A stretch of DNA of 64,000 bases, from NCBI GenBank assembly GCA_020633315.1, contig JACKDV010000012.1:1-64000 (forward strand), written 5' to 3'. Below the pieces are notes generated by a model that searched no databases, had not been told where the DNA came from, and was given only the letters and a program-made list of their open reading frames with translations. Below, in pieces: positions 32,445 to 42,795 of this stretch (its first letter is position 1; each line of letters starts with the position of its first letter). The DNA is from Myxococcales bacterium (GTDB lineage Bacteria > Myxococcota_A > Polyangia > Nannocystales > Nannocystaceae). A program made the translations under genes and the position numbers.

Positions 32445-33185
32445 CTACCGGGCCGGTCTCACTCTCGGCGCGGGTGGCTCGGCCGGGCCGCGGCACTCCT
32501 CGTCGCCGGGCGCACAGGCGAAGCGCACGTGGATGTGATTGCGATGGCCCGGCATGTGCCGAACGAAGCCTCGCGCGGCGTCACGGCCGTGGGGGTACTG
32601 CAGCAGCGCGTCGAGCTCGGCGGGATCGAGGCCCTGCGCCCGGCCCTCGGCGTGCAGCGTGGCCTGCACCGCGTAGTCCAGCAGCACCCACTGCGCACCG
32701 CCGGGACGATCGGAGGTGGCCGCGAGCTCGCGCAGCAGGTGCAGGGTGGCCCGGGGATCCACCGGGACGGCCCGCTCGGCCGAGCCTCGCTCGAAGCTGC
32801 CGCGGGGGCGGATCCCGGGCGGCGGCACCAGCCCGAGGTCCACGTCGCGACCCGACTGGTGCGCGCGATGGGCCGAGAGCTTGCCGCCGCCGCGCAGCGA
32901 GAGATCGCCCACGCGGAGCATGGTCCTGGGGTGCGCCTCGTGCAGCGAGCGGAGCACGTCGTGCAGGTGCGCGACCATGGTGGGCGTGCCCCAGCTGGTG
33001 GCCGCATCGCGCACGAAGTAGCCGGGCCCGGGACGCAGGCGCACCGCTCCGGCGAGGCGGCCCGACCGAGGGGTGCCGATGCTGTGGCGTACCGTCGGGC
33101 TCCCGGGCGGATCGCTGGGCGTGCCGGCGAGGGCGACCCCGGCCAGGGCCATCGCGCGCAGCACCATCAGCGGTCCGCTCACCAC
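32445..33185 (-). CDS. Penicillin-insensitive murein endopeptidase (MepA-like, peptidase M74)
   Basis: A 246-aa exported enzyme. The N-terminus is a signal peptide (LMVLRAMALAGVALAG). LAS-type metalloprotease zinc motifs are present: HQSGRDVDLGL (H-x-x-G-x-D-x-D) and GHRNHIHVRF near the C-terminus, with the MepA-specific segment GYFVRDAATSWGTPTMVAHLHDVL. It cleaves D-Ala-meso-DAP cross-links in peptidoglycan, helping wall growth or recycling. It lies 71 nt downstream of the multihaem cytochrome gene on the same strand. Confidence 0.88.
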   Translation of the reverse strand: MVSGPLMVLRAMALAGVALAGTPSDPPGSPTVRHSIGTPRSGRLAGAVRLRPGPGYFVRDAATSWGTPTMVAHLHDVLRSLHEAHPRTMLRVGDLSLRGGGKLSAHRAHQSGRDVDLGLVPPPGIRPRGSFERGSAERAVPVDPRATLHLLRELAATSDRPGGAQWVLLDYAVQATLHAEGRAQGLDPAELDALLQYPHGRDAARGFVRHMPGHRNHIHVRFACAPGDEECRGPAEPPAPRVRPAR

Positions 33186-33256
33186 GGCAGAGCGTACGAC
33201 GACGGGGCGCGCCGGTCAGCCCCGGAGGGCGGGCTCGATGTGCGGCGTCGGTCGGG

Positions 33257-34384
33257 CTACGGCGGGGGCAGGGTGCCGGCGGCGATCTCGAGCTGACCCT
33301 CGACCACCGCCCCGCGGGGGTCGAGGCTGCCGTGGGCCACTCGCTGGTGGAGCACTCGCCAGCGCACCGGTCGATCGGCGAGCGCCTCGGGCAGGGCGAA
33401 GCGGGCCTCGCGGGTGCCGTCGCCCGGGCCCACGCCCACGCGATCGTCGGCGACCTCCTCGCGCAGCGTGATGCCCGAGGGCTGGGAGCGCGGGACGAAG
33501 CGTCGGCCGAGGTAGCGATGGTCGACGAAGGCGGTCGCCCCCGACGCATCCTCCACCCGTAGCTCCACGGCGAGGCGACGCAGCAGGTCGCCGGTGGGCA
33601 CGGCATGGCCGACTCGCCCCGGCGAGAGGCGGATCGCGACCTGGGCGGGGCGCGGGCGCGTGGCGGCCACGTCCACCGCGCGGCGCAGCATGGCGCGATC
33701 GTACGCGCCGGCGAAGGCGTGGCTGCGGTGGCCGTGGTCGCCCGCGGGCATGTGGCAGTCGGTGCAGCCGAGCTCGGGGGTCTGCGAGCGTCGGTGCTCG
33801 GAGATCGTGGACTGCATCGCCAGCGGACGCGCTCGCAGGGCGGCGTCGGGGAACGCGAACTCGTGGCAGCCCGCGCACGCGGAAGGCTCGGCGAACGCGG
33901 GCGAGCGCGCGATGGGGTGGGGCGCGCGAGCATCCGCGGCGGCGGCATCCGTTCGCGGCGAGGCCCACACCCGCGCGGTCCCGGGCTCCACGTGGCAGGT
34001 CACGCAGCCGATCCCCAGCGAGGCGGCGGCATCGGAGACCTCGCCAGGGGTCGCTCGGGGATCCTCCTCGGGGGCATGGCAGCGCTGGCAGAACGCGCTC
34101 GGCTCCACCTGGAACGCCCGCTGGAACGCGGCGTCGCTCCACGAGCCTGCGTGCTGCGAGCCGCTCCACTCGTGCGCTGCCTCGGCATGGCAGCGACGAC
34201 ACTCGAGCTCCTGCGCGAGGCGGGCCGTCGGATCGCGAGCGTCGGAGCGACGCGCCGGCCCGGGTCGCCAGGGCTCGGGCTCCGTGCCCGCGCCGCCGTG
34301 CCTCGCCGCGGCGGGCCCACGCTCGTCGCGGCCCGAGAGCGCGACCGCGGGCAGCAAGAGCAGGAGCACGAGGGGACCACGCAT
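33257..34384 (-). CDS. Pentahaem c-type cytochrome
   Basis: A 375-aa secreted protein with an N-terminal hydrophobic signal (GPLVLLLLLPAVALSG). Five haem-binding CxxCH motifs are visible: CRRCH, CQRCH, CVTCH, CAGCH and CTDCH, spaced like cytochrome c554/multihaem reductase proteins. The C-terminal ~130 residues lack haem motifs and form a beta-rich domain (RVGHAVPTGDLLRRLAVELRVEDASG), seen in myxobacterial multihaem cytochromes. It likely shuttles electrons in the periplasm. The VKOR and TlpA thiol systems in the same window would serve its maturation. Partner reductase or oxidase not adjacent. Confidence 0.9.
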   Translation of the reverse strand: MRGPLVLLLLLPAVALSGRDERGPAAARHGGAGTEPEPWRPGPARRSDARDPTARLAQELECRRCHAEAAHEWSGSQHAGSWSDAAFQRAFQVEPSAFCQRCHAPEEDPRATPGEVSDAAASLGIGCVTCHVEPGTARVWASPRTDAAAADARAPHPIARSPAFAEPSACAGCHEFAFPDAALRARPLAMQSTISEHRRSQTPELGCTDCHMPAGDHGHRSHAFAGAYDRAMLRRAVDVAATRPRPAQVAIRLSPGRVGHAVPTGDLLRRLAVELRVEDASGATAFVDHRYLGRRFVPRSQPSGITLREEVADDRVGVGPGDGTREARFALPEALADRPVRWRVLHQRVAHGSLDPRGAVVEGQLEIAAGTLPPP

Positions 34385-34489
34385 CGTCAGATGTCCTGGT
34401 GCACGCGGCGCAGCTCGGGGGCGGGCGGGCGATCGGTCGGCATGGGAGCGTCGCCCATCTTGTCACCGGGTGCCCCGCGATGGAGCGCT

Positions 34490-35119
34490 CTACAGCAGGT
34501 GCCCCTGGATCCCTCGCACGCCCAGGTGGGCCTCGGCATCGCTCGAGGCCAGGCGCAGCCACAGCTCGAGCAGCAGGCGACCATCGTCGGGCACGTCGAG
34601 CAGCACGCCCAGGCGGTCCTCGCCGCGCACTCGATCCTCGCCCAGCATGGTCTCGCCCAGCATCAGCTGCACCCGATGATCGCGGCCTCCCATGGTCGCG
34701 ACCGCGACCAGCACCAGGCACTGCCGCCCGGGCGCCAGGCCCTCGGCCGACAGCCGCAGCCGCACCGAGCACTGCCGTGGACGCATCGCCACGGGCCCCG
34801 CCGGGGTCCCCGGAGCCACCGGGTTGCCGCCCAGCACCACCGCGGGCGGCTCGGTGCCCTCGGGCAGCCCCTCGCCCCGCGCACGCGGTCCCGTCACCCC
34901 GCCGAAGGTGGCCATCGTCGCGCTCAGCTCGGCATCGCTGTCGCCCACGCGGCTGTCGAAGGACGGCGAGCGCGGGGTGAGCGAGAACCACGGCGCGATC
35001 GCGGCATCGAGGGCGTCGGGACGCGAGGCCTTCCACGACGGACCCTCGCTCACCGGCCCGCGCATGGTGGGGCGCAGGGCCAGCAGGGTCTCGCGCGAGA
35101 CGTGGTGGAGCCGGGCCAC
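34490..35119 (-). CDS. Hypothetical protein
   Basis: A 209-aa protein, taken from GTG 35119, which lies 23 nt after the stop of the upstream lipoprotein gene. I recognise no family. The N-terminal part has LALRPTMRGPVSEG and WFSLTPRSPSFDSRVGDSD; the C-terminal half is a predicted beta-sandwich (MRPRQCSVRLRLSAEG, RQCLVLVAVATMGGRDHRVQ, RLGVLLDVPDDGRLLLELW), which looks like a carbohydrate- or protein-binding fold. No signal peptide is obvious with this start. It appears to share an operon with the lipoprotein at 35143 and the cytochrome. The 105 bp to the next gene contain nothing recognisable. Confidence 0.6.
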   Translation of the reverse strand: MARLHHVSRETLLALRPTMRGPVSEGPSWKASRPDALDAAIAPWFSLTPRSPSFDSRVGDSDAELSATMATFGGVTGPRARGEGLPEGTEPPAVVLGGNPVAPGTPAGPVAMRPRQCSVRLRLSAEGLAPGRQCLVLVAVATMGGRDHRVQLMLGETMLGEDRVRGEDRLGVLLDVPDDGRLLLELWLRLASSDAEAHLGVRGIQGHLL

Positions 35120-35142
35120 GACCAACTCTAGCAGGGCGCGGC

Positions 35143-36108
35143 TCAGCGCGCGGCTCGGGGCCTTCGTGGCGGCTCGGGCTCGGGCTCGGGCTCGAGCGCC
35201 GGGCCTCCGTCGAAGGACCAGCGGCGACCCTGGCCGGCCGCCTCCACCCCGCGGGCCACCTCGCGCCAGCGCACCTCGGGCGGCTGGATCAGCGGCGGCG
35301 CCTCGTCGCCGCCCAGCTCGATCGTGGAGCCCACCACCCGCAGCGCGGGGAGGGTCAGCACCAGGAACACCTCGGCCAGGGTCTCGACCTCGGTGGCGCA
35401 CTGGCAGCGGGTCACGGCCTCGGGGAGCGCCCGGGCGATCTCGGCCTCGGCGGCGTCGCTGCCCTCGCGGGCCATCCGTTCGAACACCTCGCGCACGGGG
35501 GCGCAGTCCTCGGTCAGCTCGTGCACCCGCTGGGCGGCAAAGGCGAGGCGCTCGTCGGGAGGCTGGCGCTCGAGCTCGCGTCCGAAGCGGGAGCGATCGA
35601 GGACCGAGGGCGGCGGCCCGTCGAACAGCAGCACCACCTGGCTGCGGCCGTGCGCCCGCAGGGCGTCGGTCGTCGCCACCACCTTGGCCCAGGGAGCGTC
35701 GCCGTCGATGGCCAGGCCCAGCCGCTCGGGCCGGGCCTCGGCGAGCGCAGCGGCGAGCGCCTCGTCGAGCTGTCGCGGCAGGCGAGACCCCTCGCCCGCG
35801 GCCGGCCACTGCCCCAGCGGGCGGCCGTCCCACGCCAGCTCGCTCGCGGTCACGGCGAGGATCGCATCCACCTTGGCATCGCCCCCCTCGCCCTCCACCA
35901 GCGCAGCCGGTCGGGAGCGGGCGCGCAGCGAGGCCAGGGTCTCGAGCGCGGCCAGGTCCTCGCGCATCTGCTCCACCCGCTCCTCGCAGCGATGGGCCGG
36001 GGTCTCCGGCGCGCGGTCGTGCGCGCGATCGCTGGGCGGCGTCGGCGAGCCGCACGCCCCACCGAGCAGCACCGCCAGCAGCGGCCCACGCCAGCCGATC
36101 CCGCTCAT
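35143..36108 (-). CDS. Lipoprotein, ExbD-like periplasmic region
   Basis: A 321-aa protein from ATG 36108 with a lipoprotein signal (RGPLLAVLLGGACG). A helical segment (EERVEQMREDLAALETLASL) leads to a domain reading VDAILAVTASELAWDGRPLG and AIDGDAPWAKVVATTDALRAHGRSQVVLLFD. That layout (ligand/periplasmic domain with DGxxL and a final LRxxGxxxVxL) resembles ExbD/TolR biopolymer-transport proteins. Three cysteines follow (DCAPV, RCQCATEVE). The C-terminus is a Pro/Glu repeat (EPEPEPE). The ExbD resemblance is inference; no ExbB/TonB gene is nearby. The start overlaps the preceding gene by 4 nt. Confidence 0.75.
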   Translation of the reverse strand: MSGIGWRGPLLAVLLGGACGSPTPPSDRAHDRAPETPAHRCEERVEQMREDLAALETLASLRARSRPAALVEGEGGDAKVDAILAVTASELAWDGRPLGQWPAAGEGSRLPRQLDEALAAALAEARPERLGLAIDGDAPWAKVVATTDALRAHGRSQVVLLFDGPPPSVLDRSRFGRELERQPPDERLAFAAQRVHELTEDCAPVREVFERMAREGSDAAEAEIARALPEAVTRCQCATEVETLAEVFLVLTLPALRVVGSTIELGGDEAPPLIQPPEVRWREVARGVEAAGQGRRWSFDGGPALEPEPEPEPPRRPRAAR

Positions 36109-36293
36109 GCCCGCTGCACCCATGCGTGGCAGCGAGCGCCGCCGTCCTCGTCGGGCTCCCAGCTCACCTGCACCTGCCAGGGGCGGCAGCATACGTCGCA
36201 GTCTTGCACGAACGAGCCCGCGTTCTCCCGATCGATCCACAGCGACAGGGGCTCCGCGCACCAGGGACACACCACGTCGATCTCCTCGCCCAT
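36105..36293 (-). CDS. CPXCG-motif cysteine-rich protein
   Basis: A 62-aa small zinc-ribbon-like protein. Two cysteine pairs are visible: CPWC (VVCPWCAEPLSLWID) and CDVCCRPW (FVQDCDVCCRPWQVQVSW), the pattern of the CPXCG-containing family. It probably binds one zinc. Function is unknown; the family often occurs as a lone small gene. The stop overlaps the downstream lipoprotein start by 4 nt (ATGA), so the two are coupled. Confidence 0.9.
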   Translation of the reverse strand: MGEEIDVVCPWCAEPLSLWIDRENAGSFVQDCDVCCRPWQVQVSWEPDEDGGARCHAWVQRA

Positions 36294-36375
36294 CGATCTG
36301 CTTCCCTCGGGCCTAGCGGGCCCCGCGTGACTCCTTCGGCCGTGGGTCGATCGGTGGAGCCCACCGCCCTCGCGT

Positions 36376-36389
36376 GGGACCGCGGTCCC
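36376..36389. repeat. Perfect 14-bp palindrome
   Basis: GGGACCGCGGTCCC lies in the 148-bp gap between the M3 peptidase gene and the CPXCG gene, about 85 bp upstream of the latter. It could be an operator for the minus-strand operon or a small transcript hairpin. Confidence 0.5.
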
Positions 36390-36441
36390 GCGCGGAGGCC
36401 AGGCGGCGGGATCGCCGAGCACGGCGTCGGGCCCGTCCATC

Positions 36442-38478
<2,037 letters not shown>

Positions 38479-38613
38479 GGTCTCCTTGCCGGGTCCGCGG
38501 TCCGCCTCCTCGGGGAGGACCTCGCGGCGAGGAGCAGGCTAGCAGGCTCGGGCGGAGCTTTCCCGAGCCACGGCCAACCCGGCCGTGGCGGTCGTTCGTG
38601 CTACCGTCGCCGC

Positions 38614-38784
38614 ATGGTGCGGATGGTGGGGGCTCGTGGGCGGCTCGTGGGGGCGGCGCTGGGCGGGATGCACGGGTGCGGGCCCCGGGGCGCGGGGGCG
38701 CCGGTCTGCCCCGAAGCCACAGCGCCGCCTACGCCCGTGGTCTCCACCGAAGGCTCTTTCTCGGATCCGCTCGATCCGGCATGA
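38614..38784 (+). CDS. Possible small lipoprotein
   Basis: A 56-aa ORF (MVRMVGARGRLVGAALGG..) with a hydrophobic stretch before a Cys (GMHGCGPRG), then a Pro/Thr-rich mature part ending SFSDPLDPA. A TACCGT box lies 6 nt upstream of the ATG. The signal is weak and the peptide is GC-driven, so this may be a fragment or chance ORF. It ends 7 nt before the MmcQ-like gene. Confidence 0.35.
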   Translation: MVRMVGARGRLVGAALGGMHGCGPRGAGAPVCPEATAPPTPVVSTEGSFSDPLDPA

Positions 38785-38791
38785 TGCTCCC

Positions 38792-39160
38792 GTGGCGACC
38801 AAGCAGCCCCTCGACCGACTGCGTGCGATCATCGAGTCGCTCCCCGAGACCTCGGAGAAGCTCTCCCACGGCTCGCCCACCTGGTGGGGCGGCAAGAAGA
38901 CCTTCGCCACCTACCACGACGGGGCCTACGATCAGGGGCGGCGCTCGGTGTGGATCAAGGCGCCGGAGGGGGCCCAGGAGGCGCTGATCTCCGCCGATCC
39001 CGAGCGCTTCTTCCGGCCCAAGTACCTCGGCCCGGCCGGCTGGGTGGGGCTGCGGCTCGAGGGCAAGGTGGACTGGGGCGAGGTGCGATTCCTGCTCGAG
39101 CAGGGGTACCGCATGGTCGCGCCCAAGCGCGCGATCCGGGCGCTCGACGGCGAGGCCTAG
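38792..39160 (+). CDS. MmcQ/YjbR-family protein
   Basis: A 122-aa protein, GTG start. It shows the MmcQ/YjbR double-wing-like fold pattern: an early ESLPETSEKLSHGSPTWWGG loop, KKTFATYHDG, SVWIKAPEGAQEALISADPERFF, then KYLGPAGWVGLRLEG and a C-terminal helix with LLEQGYRMVAPKRAIRAL. Family members are called DNA-binding but their biochemical role is not known. Its start is 7 nt after the small upstream ORF. Confidence 0.88.
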   Translation: MATKQPLDRLRAIIESLPETSEKLSHGSPTWWGGKKTFATYHDGAYDQGRRSVWIKAPEGAQEALISADPERFFRPKYLGPAGWVGLRLEGKVDWGEVRFLLEQGYRMVAPKRAIRALDGEA

Positions 39161-39195
39161 GACCGGGGAAGCTCATCCGGGCCGGGACCCGGCGC

Positions 39196-39789
39196 TCAGA
39201 TCGTGCCCGTCATCAGGTAGTTGCCCGGATCCACCGGATCCTCGCTCACCAGGAACTGTCGGAACAGGACCAACATCTCGTCGCGGTCGACCACGCCGTC
39301 GGAGTCGAGGTCGAGCACCAGGAACACCTCGCGGGGATCCGCCTTGGAGCCGATCGCCCGCAGCCACAGCCCGTACTCGTCGGGATCGATCACGCCGTTG
39401 CCCGAGACGTCGAGCATCTGGTGGGTGCGGGTGCACATCTCCACGGCCCACTCCGGCGGGGAGCCCCCGGCCCGCAGCTGCTCGGCCAGGTCGTCGCAGA
39501 ACGACAGGAACTGCGCCTTGGAGATCCGGCTGCCGTCGGTCTGCCCGAAGGCCTCCTGCATCGCGCCCCACCACGCGTCGGTGGCCTCGAGCAGCGAGCT
39601 CAGGCGAGGATCGTCGGCGGTCCAGCCGGTCTCGGCCTGGATGAAGTCGGCGTGGCGATGCCAGTCGTCCACGTCGATGGCCCCGTCGCGGTTGTTGTCG
39701 AGGTGCTCGAACAGCGCGCTGTACTTCCGCTTGCAGAACTCCGAGGCCACGATGCGATCCTCCAGGCGGCGACGGATGAACCGTAGCAT
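39196..39789 (-). CDS. EF-hand calcium-binding protein (calerythrin-like)
   Basis: A 197-aa helical protein with four EF-hand positions: DNNRDGAIDVDDW, a degenerate second hand (GQTDGSRISKAQF), DVSGNGVIDPDEY and DLDSDGVVDRDEM. Hands 1, 3 and 4 keep the Asp/Asn ligands and the -Z acidic residue; hand 2 does not. This pattern (three working hands of four) matches prokaryotic calerythrin-type Ca sensors or buffers. No signal peptide, so cytoplasmic. It is divergent from, and close to, a putative ion channel gene, which makes a shared calcium role plausible but unproven. Confidence 0.92.
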   Translation of the reverse strand: MLRFIRRRLEDRIVASEFCKRKYSALFEHLDNNRDGAIDVDDWHRHADFIQAETGWTADDPRLSSLLEATDAWWGAMQEAFGQTDGSRISKAQFLSFCDDLAEQLRAGGSPPEWAVEMCTRTHQMLDVSGNGVIDPDEYGLWLRAIGSKADPREVFLVLDLDSDGVVDRDEMLVLFRQFLVSEDPVDPGNYLMTGTI

Positions 39790-39791
39790 GG

Positions 39792-40031
39792 ATGCCTCCG
39801 GGCCCCGGGGCCGCTGCCCAGGAGCACGGGCTGTCGCTCCCGTGGATCATCGACCAGGAGCACCGCTCGAGGGAGGCCATCGGCGTCGACACCACGCTGG
39901 GCCTGGTCGGCCGCGACGGCTTCCTCATCGATCTCGACGGCACGATCGCCGAGGTCCATCGCGGGGTCGACCCGAGGGTGCACGCCGACGAGGTGCTCCG
40001 CGATGCCGCCGGGCTCGGCTCGTCCCGCTGA
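39792..40031 (+). pseudogene. 3' fragment of a peroxiredoxin (AhpC/TSA-like) gene
   Basis: The frame reads AAQEHGLSLPWIIDQEHRSR, EAIGVDTTLGLVGRDGFLID and LDGTIAEVHRGVDPRVHADEVL, which is the C-terminal third of a peroxiredoxin (HGLxxPLLxD...AYGV...FLIDxDGxIxxV...HADEVL). The N-terminal part with the peroxidatic Cys is absent; upstream is the start of the divergent EF-hand gene. It is therefore a truncated remnant, possibly lost when the EF-hand gene arrived. Confidence 0.75.
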
Positions 40032-40065
40032 GCGAGGCGTGGTGGCTCGCCCCCGGCGGTCTCGG

Positions 40066-40071
40066 TATGCT
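40066..40071 (+). promoter_or_regulatory. Candidate -10 box of the channel gene (leaderless type)
   Basis: TATGCT ends 8 nt before GTG 40080 with no Shine-Dalgarno sequence. Confidence 0.4.
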
Positions 40072-40079
40072 GCTCGACG

Positions 40080-42776
40080 GTGAGCGCGCCTCCCAGCTCC
40101 GCCCGAGCGTCGCGAGATCTGCGCTGGGTCCTGGAGATCGATCGCTTCCTCGAGCGCACCGTGGTGAGGCTGGTGCTCAGCGCCGCGATCATCATCAGCC
40201 TGCTGCCCTTCGAGTGGGTGCACTCGCTGGACATGCTGCTGCTGGGTGTGTTCACGGCCGAGTTCGTCGCGCGGCTGTTCGTGATGATCAAGCGACCCCG
40301 CGATCCCGACGAGGAGGCGGGCAGCATCGTGGAGCGCCCCTCGGCGCCCACCCGGCGGGCCCGCACCCGCGCGGGCACGCTCGTCCTGCTGCTGGCCGAC
40401 CTGGTGGCGCTCGTCTCCTTCCTGCCGCTCAGCGCCGGCGGAGCCCGCTGGCTGCGGCTGTTCCGGCTCACCCGCATGGTGCTGCTGGTCAGCTACTGGG
40501 CCCCGCTGGTCATCGACCTGTGGTCGATCCTCTCGCGTCGGGAGCGGTCGCGGCAGATCGTGCTCATGGGCTTCGTGGTGGGCGGCCTGTCGTTCGCGGG
40601 GGCCCTGGTGGTGTTCCACCTGGTGGACAGCGAGGGTGTGGTGCTCGACGTCACCGGGGACGAGACCGTCGACGCGCAGGACCGCGACTTCTTCAACATG
40701 CTGTGGTGGGCGTTTCGCCAGGTGCAGGACCCGGGCAACATGCTCGCCAGCCCCATCGCGATCCCGCTGGTGCTGATCAGCCTGGGCCTCACCGTGTTCG
40801 GGCTGTTCCTGGTGTCGTTCCTCATCGGTCTGGGCACCGACGTGGTGCACGAGCTGATGCAGCTCTCGCGGCTGCGCCCGGCCGGCCTACGGGGTCACAC
40901 CGTGATCGTGGGCGTGACCCCGCCCACCCCGCGCCTGCTCGCCGAGCTGATGCGCTACTACAAGAAGCTCTTGCCCACCGATGCCCGTCTGCTCTCGCGG
41001 GGGTGGTTCCGCGACCTGTGGCGCCGCGGGCTGTTCGGGCCGCGCTACCTGGTGGTGGGGCGCACCGAGGAGCCGCCCGATTTCCTGCGCCAGCCCGAGC
41101 TCAGCCGCATCGTCTACCGCGAGCGGGCCGACCGCGACGACAACCTGCTGGTCCGCGCCGATCTGGCCTCGGCCAAGCGCATCGTGCTGCTGGCCGACCA
41201 CGAGGACGACTCCCCCGACGCGCAGACCATCCAGACCCTGCTCAACCTGGTGGAGCGGGTGCGCAGCCAGGTGGAGCGGGGGCCGCGGCGCCCGCACGAG
41301 CGCCAGCGCGTGGTGATCGCGGAGATCCTCGACGACAGCAACATCGCGGCCGCCCGCGCGGCCGTGGCCGCGGGCCGCTCCACCTTTCGCTCCTTCGTGG
41401 TGCCCACCGAGCGCCTGGTGGCGCTGTTCATCGCGGGGGTGGTGCGACGCCCGGGCCTGGGCGACCTGCTCGAGGAATTGCTCACCAGCCGCGGCCACGA
41501 GCTGTACACCTGCTTCTTCCAGACCGAGGGCCTGGGCTTCACGATGGAGGATCCCCCCGAGCTGGGGCGGGACCGGGCCGCGATCATCGAGCGATTGCTG
41601 CGGCGCGGGCTGGGCAACCAGGAGTCGACCATCGTCCCGGTGGGCCTGCTGCTGCCGCCCCCGCCCGACGATCCCTCCCAGGACTTCCAGGTGGTGGTCA
41701 ACCCGCGGCCCGGCGATCCCCCGCTGGCTCCGGTCGACGGCCAGTGCCTGGGGCTGGTGGCCATCGCGGACAACTTCGGGTCGATCCGGGCGTTCGCCGA
41801 GGACCTGCCCAAGCAGCCTGGCGGCGAGGAGGAGCTGGCCCCGCTGGCCGTGCCGCGGCCCCCTCGCTTCGAACGCACCCCCCAGATCCGCATCAATCGC
41901 ATGCTGGTGTGCGGCTTCCGGCGGGGCTCGATCTACATGCTCGAGGAGCTGCTGCGCGAGCAGCCCTCGGCCGAGGTGCTGGTGCTGGTGGAGGACGAGG
42001 CGACCGAGCAGCTCGCCCGCGACGCCATCGACGAGCACACCCAGCTCGTGGTGCGCGGCATGATGCCCGCCTACCACGGGGCCTTCACCCCGCTGGACGA
42101 CGGCAGCTACCTGTTCGACTGCGCGAGGACGGAGCGGGTCGAGGCCAGCCGGGTCCGCATCCGCGTGGCCGACTGGATGGCGAGCCGGCACCTCGTGGAC
42201 CTGCCCGAGGGCTTCGGCCACGTGGGCGACCTCGACGCGGTGGTGTTCGTCTCCGATCCCGCGGGCGAGGCCGACGCCCGCACCACCACCACCTTGCTCA
42301 AGCTCGAGCAGCTCCTGCTCTCGCACGGGGCCGACCCCGGTCGTCCGCGGGTGGTGGCGGAGATCTTCGACGCTCGCCTCGCGGCGCGGCTCGAGGAGCA
42401 CTTCCGCACGCTGGGCAAGCACCACGTGCGCATCTACTCGATCCCCCAGCTTCGCGCCTTCTTCTTGTTCCAGTCGGTGGTGGTGCCGGGCTTCGACTCG
42501 GTCTACTCCGAGCTGCTGGGCTCGTGGGGCCAGAGCTTCGTGCGCCTGCGCCCGGCCAAGCGCAGCGCGGGCACGGTGGCGTTCCGCGAGCTGGCGCTGG
42601 GTCTGCGTCAGCAGGGGCTGCTGCTCATCGCGGTGCGCCTGCAGGACGAGCAGGAGCAGTTCCAGCTGTGTGTGGCGCCCGGGCCCGAGGAGCCGGGCTT
42701 CCAGATCGACCTCGCCCAGCTCCGCTACGTGTGGGTGATCGCCGACGACCGGCCGCGCGGCGACCCGGTGACGTAG
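40080..42776 (+). CDS. CASTOR/POLLUX (DMI1)-like ion channel with RCK-type regulatory domains
   Basis: An 898-aa membrane protein. The N-terminal ~290 residues hold hydrophobic helices (LVLSAAIIISLLPFEWVH, MLLLGVFTAEFVARLFVM, LVLLLADLVALVSFLPL, IVLMGFVVGGLSFAGALVVF) with an Arg-rich S4-like piece (WLRLFRLTRMVLLVSYW). A pore-like region (FNMLWWAFRQVQDPGNM) and a last helix (VFGLFLVSFLIGLGTDVV) follow. The large cytoplasmic part has two Rossmann-like RCK units, GHTVIVGVTPPTPRLLAEL (about 280) and INRMLVCGFRRGSIYMLEEL (about 605), as in CASTOR/POLLUX/DMI1 and BK channels. There is no canonical GYG filter, so ion selectivity is unclear. A calcium-binding EF-hand gene lies divergently upstream. 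Confidence 0.8.
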   Translation: MSAPPSSARASRDLRWVLEIDRFLERTVVRLVLSAAIIISLLPFEWVHSLDMLLLGVFTAEFVARLFVMIKRPRDPDEEAGSIVERPSAPTRRARTRAGTLVLLLADLVALVSFLPLSAGGARWLRLFRLTRMVLLVSYWAPLVIDLWSILSRRERSRQIVLMGFVVGGLSFAGALVVFHLVDSEGVVLDVTGDETVDAQDRDFFNMLWWAFRQVQDPGNMLASPIAIPLVLISLGLTVFGLFLVSFLIGLGTDVVHELMQLSRLRPAGLRGHTVIVGVTPPTPRLLAELMRYYKKLLPTDARLLSRGWFRDLWRRGLFGPRYLVVGRTEEPPDFLRQPELSRIVYRERADRDDNLLVRADLASAKRIVLLADHEDDSPDAQTIQTLLNLVERVRSQVERGPRRPHERQRVVIAEILDDSNIAAARAAVAAGRSTFRSFVVPTERLVALFIAGVVRRPGLGDLLEELLTSRGHELYTCFFQTEGLGFTMEDPPELGRDRAAIIERLLRRGLGNQESTIVPVGLLLPPPPDDPSQDFQVVVNPRPGDPPLAPVDGQCLGLVAIADNFGSIRAFAEDLPKQPGGEEELAPLAVPRPPRFERTPQIRINRMLVCGFRRGSIYMLEELLREQPSAEVLVLVEDEATEQLARDAIDEHTQLVVRGMMPAYHGAFTPLDDGSYLFDCARTERVEASRVRIRVADWMASRHLVDLPEGFGHVGDLDAVVFVSDPAGEADARTTTTLLKLEQLLLSHGADPGRPRVVAEIFDARLAARLEEHFRTLGKHHVRIYSIPQLRAFFLFQSVVVPGFDSVYSELLGSWGQSFVRLRPAKRSAGTVAFRELALGLRQQGLLLIAVRLQDEQEQFQLCVAPGPEEPGFQIDLAQLRYVWVIADDRPRGDPVT

Positions 42777-42795
42777 GCGGCTTTACGGGGGCCGC

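Noticed and set aside
34387..34456. Short minus-strand ORF MGDAPMPTDRPPAPELRRV...
   Set aside because: Only 23 codons, no ribosome site or conservation evidence.
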